NCBI GenBank assembly: GCA_913051755.1
Contig: CAJXBR010000029.1
Coordinates: 1 to 6,156 of the forward strand
Source of the DNA: an uncultured Flavobacteriaceae bacterium
GTDB lineage: Bacteria > Bacteroidota > Bacteroidia > Flavobacteriales > Flavobacteriaceae
Direction of reading: 5' to 3'
DNA length: 6,156 nucleotides
This document shows, in pieces, positions 5,853 to 6,156 of this stretch. A program made the position numbers and the translations under genes. Positions within the stretch are counted from its first letter, which is position 1, and every line of letters starts with the position of its first letter. A model generated the notes under the pieces. The model searched no databases, had not been told where the DNA came from, and saw nothing but the letters and a program-made list of their open reading frames with translations.

Positions 5853-5963
5853 AGTTGTTCCAACTCAATTGTTAATTATTCCAAGTTTAGTTGGCTTTAC
5901 GATATTCACCTTTATTGTTCTTTGTACATTGAAGATTTAAACCATTTTCCAATCCCCAACTAA
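5853..5963. repeat. Cluster of complementary AGTTG / CAACT blocks
   Basis: Four short blocks are mutually complementary: AGTTG (5853-5857), CCAACT (5860-5865), TTAGTTGG (5887-5894) and CCAACTAA (5956-5963). The third block can pair with the second (6 bp, 23-base loop) or with the fourth (8 bp, 61-base loop), and the first with the second (5 bp, 3-base loop). Alternative hairpins are therefore possible in a transcript. The stems are short and the region is AT-rich, so this may be chance. Confidence 0.3.
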
Positions 5964-6031
5964 GCTTTTGTGTATTAACGTATAAAAAATTACATCAATT
6001 TTTGTAAGTTCACGTTTATAAAAGAACTACA

Positions 6032-6156
6032 ATGTTATTTCAAAAATTATATAAGAACACACAATTGCTTATTGCATGTGTAATCTTCACCTCCTGCACA
6101 ACAAAAATAGGAGTCAACAACCCTTTATTACAAGAGTGGACAGGTCCTTATGGTGG
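6032..6156 (+). CDS. M3 family metallopeptidase (peptidyl-dipeptidase Dcp-like), lipoprotein N-terminus, partial
   Basis: The first 41 codons are visible and the gene runs off the window. The N-terminus (M-L-F-Q-K-L-Y-K, then L-L-I-A-C-V-I-F-T-S-C) is a lipoprotein signal with the lipobox ending at C22. The mature protein then begins with N-P-L-L-Q-E-W-T-G-P-Y-G-G. An N-P-L-L-x-E-W-x-x-P-(F/Y)-G start is characteristic of M3 zinc peptidases of the Dcp/oligopeptidase A group, which cut dipeptides from peptide C-termini or degrade short oligopeptides. Bacteroidota often carry such enzymes as envelope lipoproteins. The catalytic H-E-x-x-H motif lies far downstream and is not in view, so activity cannot be judged. 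The ATG is chosen because it is followed at once by the charged and hydrophobic parts of the signal. The family call rests on one short motif. Confidence 0.72.
   Translation, partial: MLFQKLYKNTQLLIACVIFTSCTTKIGVNNPLLQEWTGPYG

Larger units (their letters stand above)
5687..6031. other. AT-rich intergenic stretch between pyrD and the M3 peptidase gene
   Basis: About 345 bases follow pyrD without an assured gene. They hold a possible 42-codon hydrophobic ORF (5723-5851) and a group of complementary AGTTG/CAACT blocks (5853-5963), both listed separately. No hairpin with a T-tract is visible straight after the pyrD stop. Upstream of the peptidase gene the nearest promoter-like octamer is AATTTTTG (5997-6004), which misses the TA of TAnnTTTG. 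The TTG at 5968-5970 would be an over-long 26 bases upstream of it. Confidence 0.6.

Noticed and set aside
1..6156. CRISPR arrays, tRNA/rRNA genes, insertion sequences, toxin-antitoxin or defence systems
   Set aside because: No regularly spaced repeats, cloverleaf-like sequence, transposase or integrase motifs or paired small toxin-like ORFs were seen by eye on either strand.

Overview
This is an AT-rich window that looks like ordinary chromosomal DNA from a member of the Bacteroidota, most likely a Flavobacteriia-like lineage. The evidence is a long NusB of about 308 aa, a DUF1573 lipoprotein between nusB and yajC, several TAnnTTTG boxes (the -7 element read by the Bacteroidota primary sigma factor) close to start codons, no clear Shine-Dalgarno sequences, and short lipoprotein signals ending in S-C. 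I see no rRNA, tRNA, CRISPR array, insertion sequence, integrase or prophage gene.

Left side (1-1004). The last 22 codons of an FKBP-type peptidyl-prolyl isomerase (+) converge on a redoxin/thioredoxin-fold gene (-), and the two stop codons share one CTAG. Between the redoxin gene and the next gene lie about 380 bases with no intact ORF. On the minus strand this stretch reads as a probable decayed gene, made of three protein-like segments in different frames.

Centre (1005-4660). An ABC exporter half-transporter (-) is divergent from a + strand cluster of nusB (transcription antitermination), a DUF1573 lipoprotein and yajC (Sec translocon accessory subunit). The exporter has no ATG start available, and a TATCTTTG box lies inside its longest possible reading frame, so I place its start at a downstream TTG. 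For nusB and the DUF1573 gene the ATG is also preferred over longer TTG extensions, because a TAnnTTTG box lies inside each extension.

Right side (4630-6156). The whole gap between yajC and pyrD (class 2 dihydroorotate dehydrogenase) is an intrinsic-terminator hairpin whose T-tract runs directly into the pyrD ATG. After pyrD come about 345 bases holding one possible 42-codon hydrophobic ORF and a set of complementary AGTTG/CAACT blocks. The window ends in the N-terminus of a lipoprotein-type M3 (peptidyl-dipeptidase Dcp-like) metallopeptidase.

The intact genes are housekeeping or common exporter and peptidase functions, and I found no convincing new multi-gene system. The items most worth checking are the terminator fused to the pyrD start, the gene remnant at 646-1004, the missing ATG of the exporter and the possible small membrane protein at 5723-5851.
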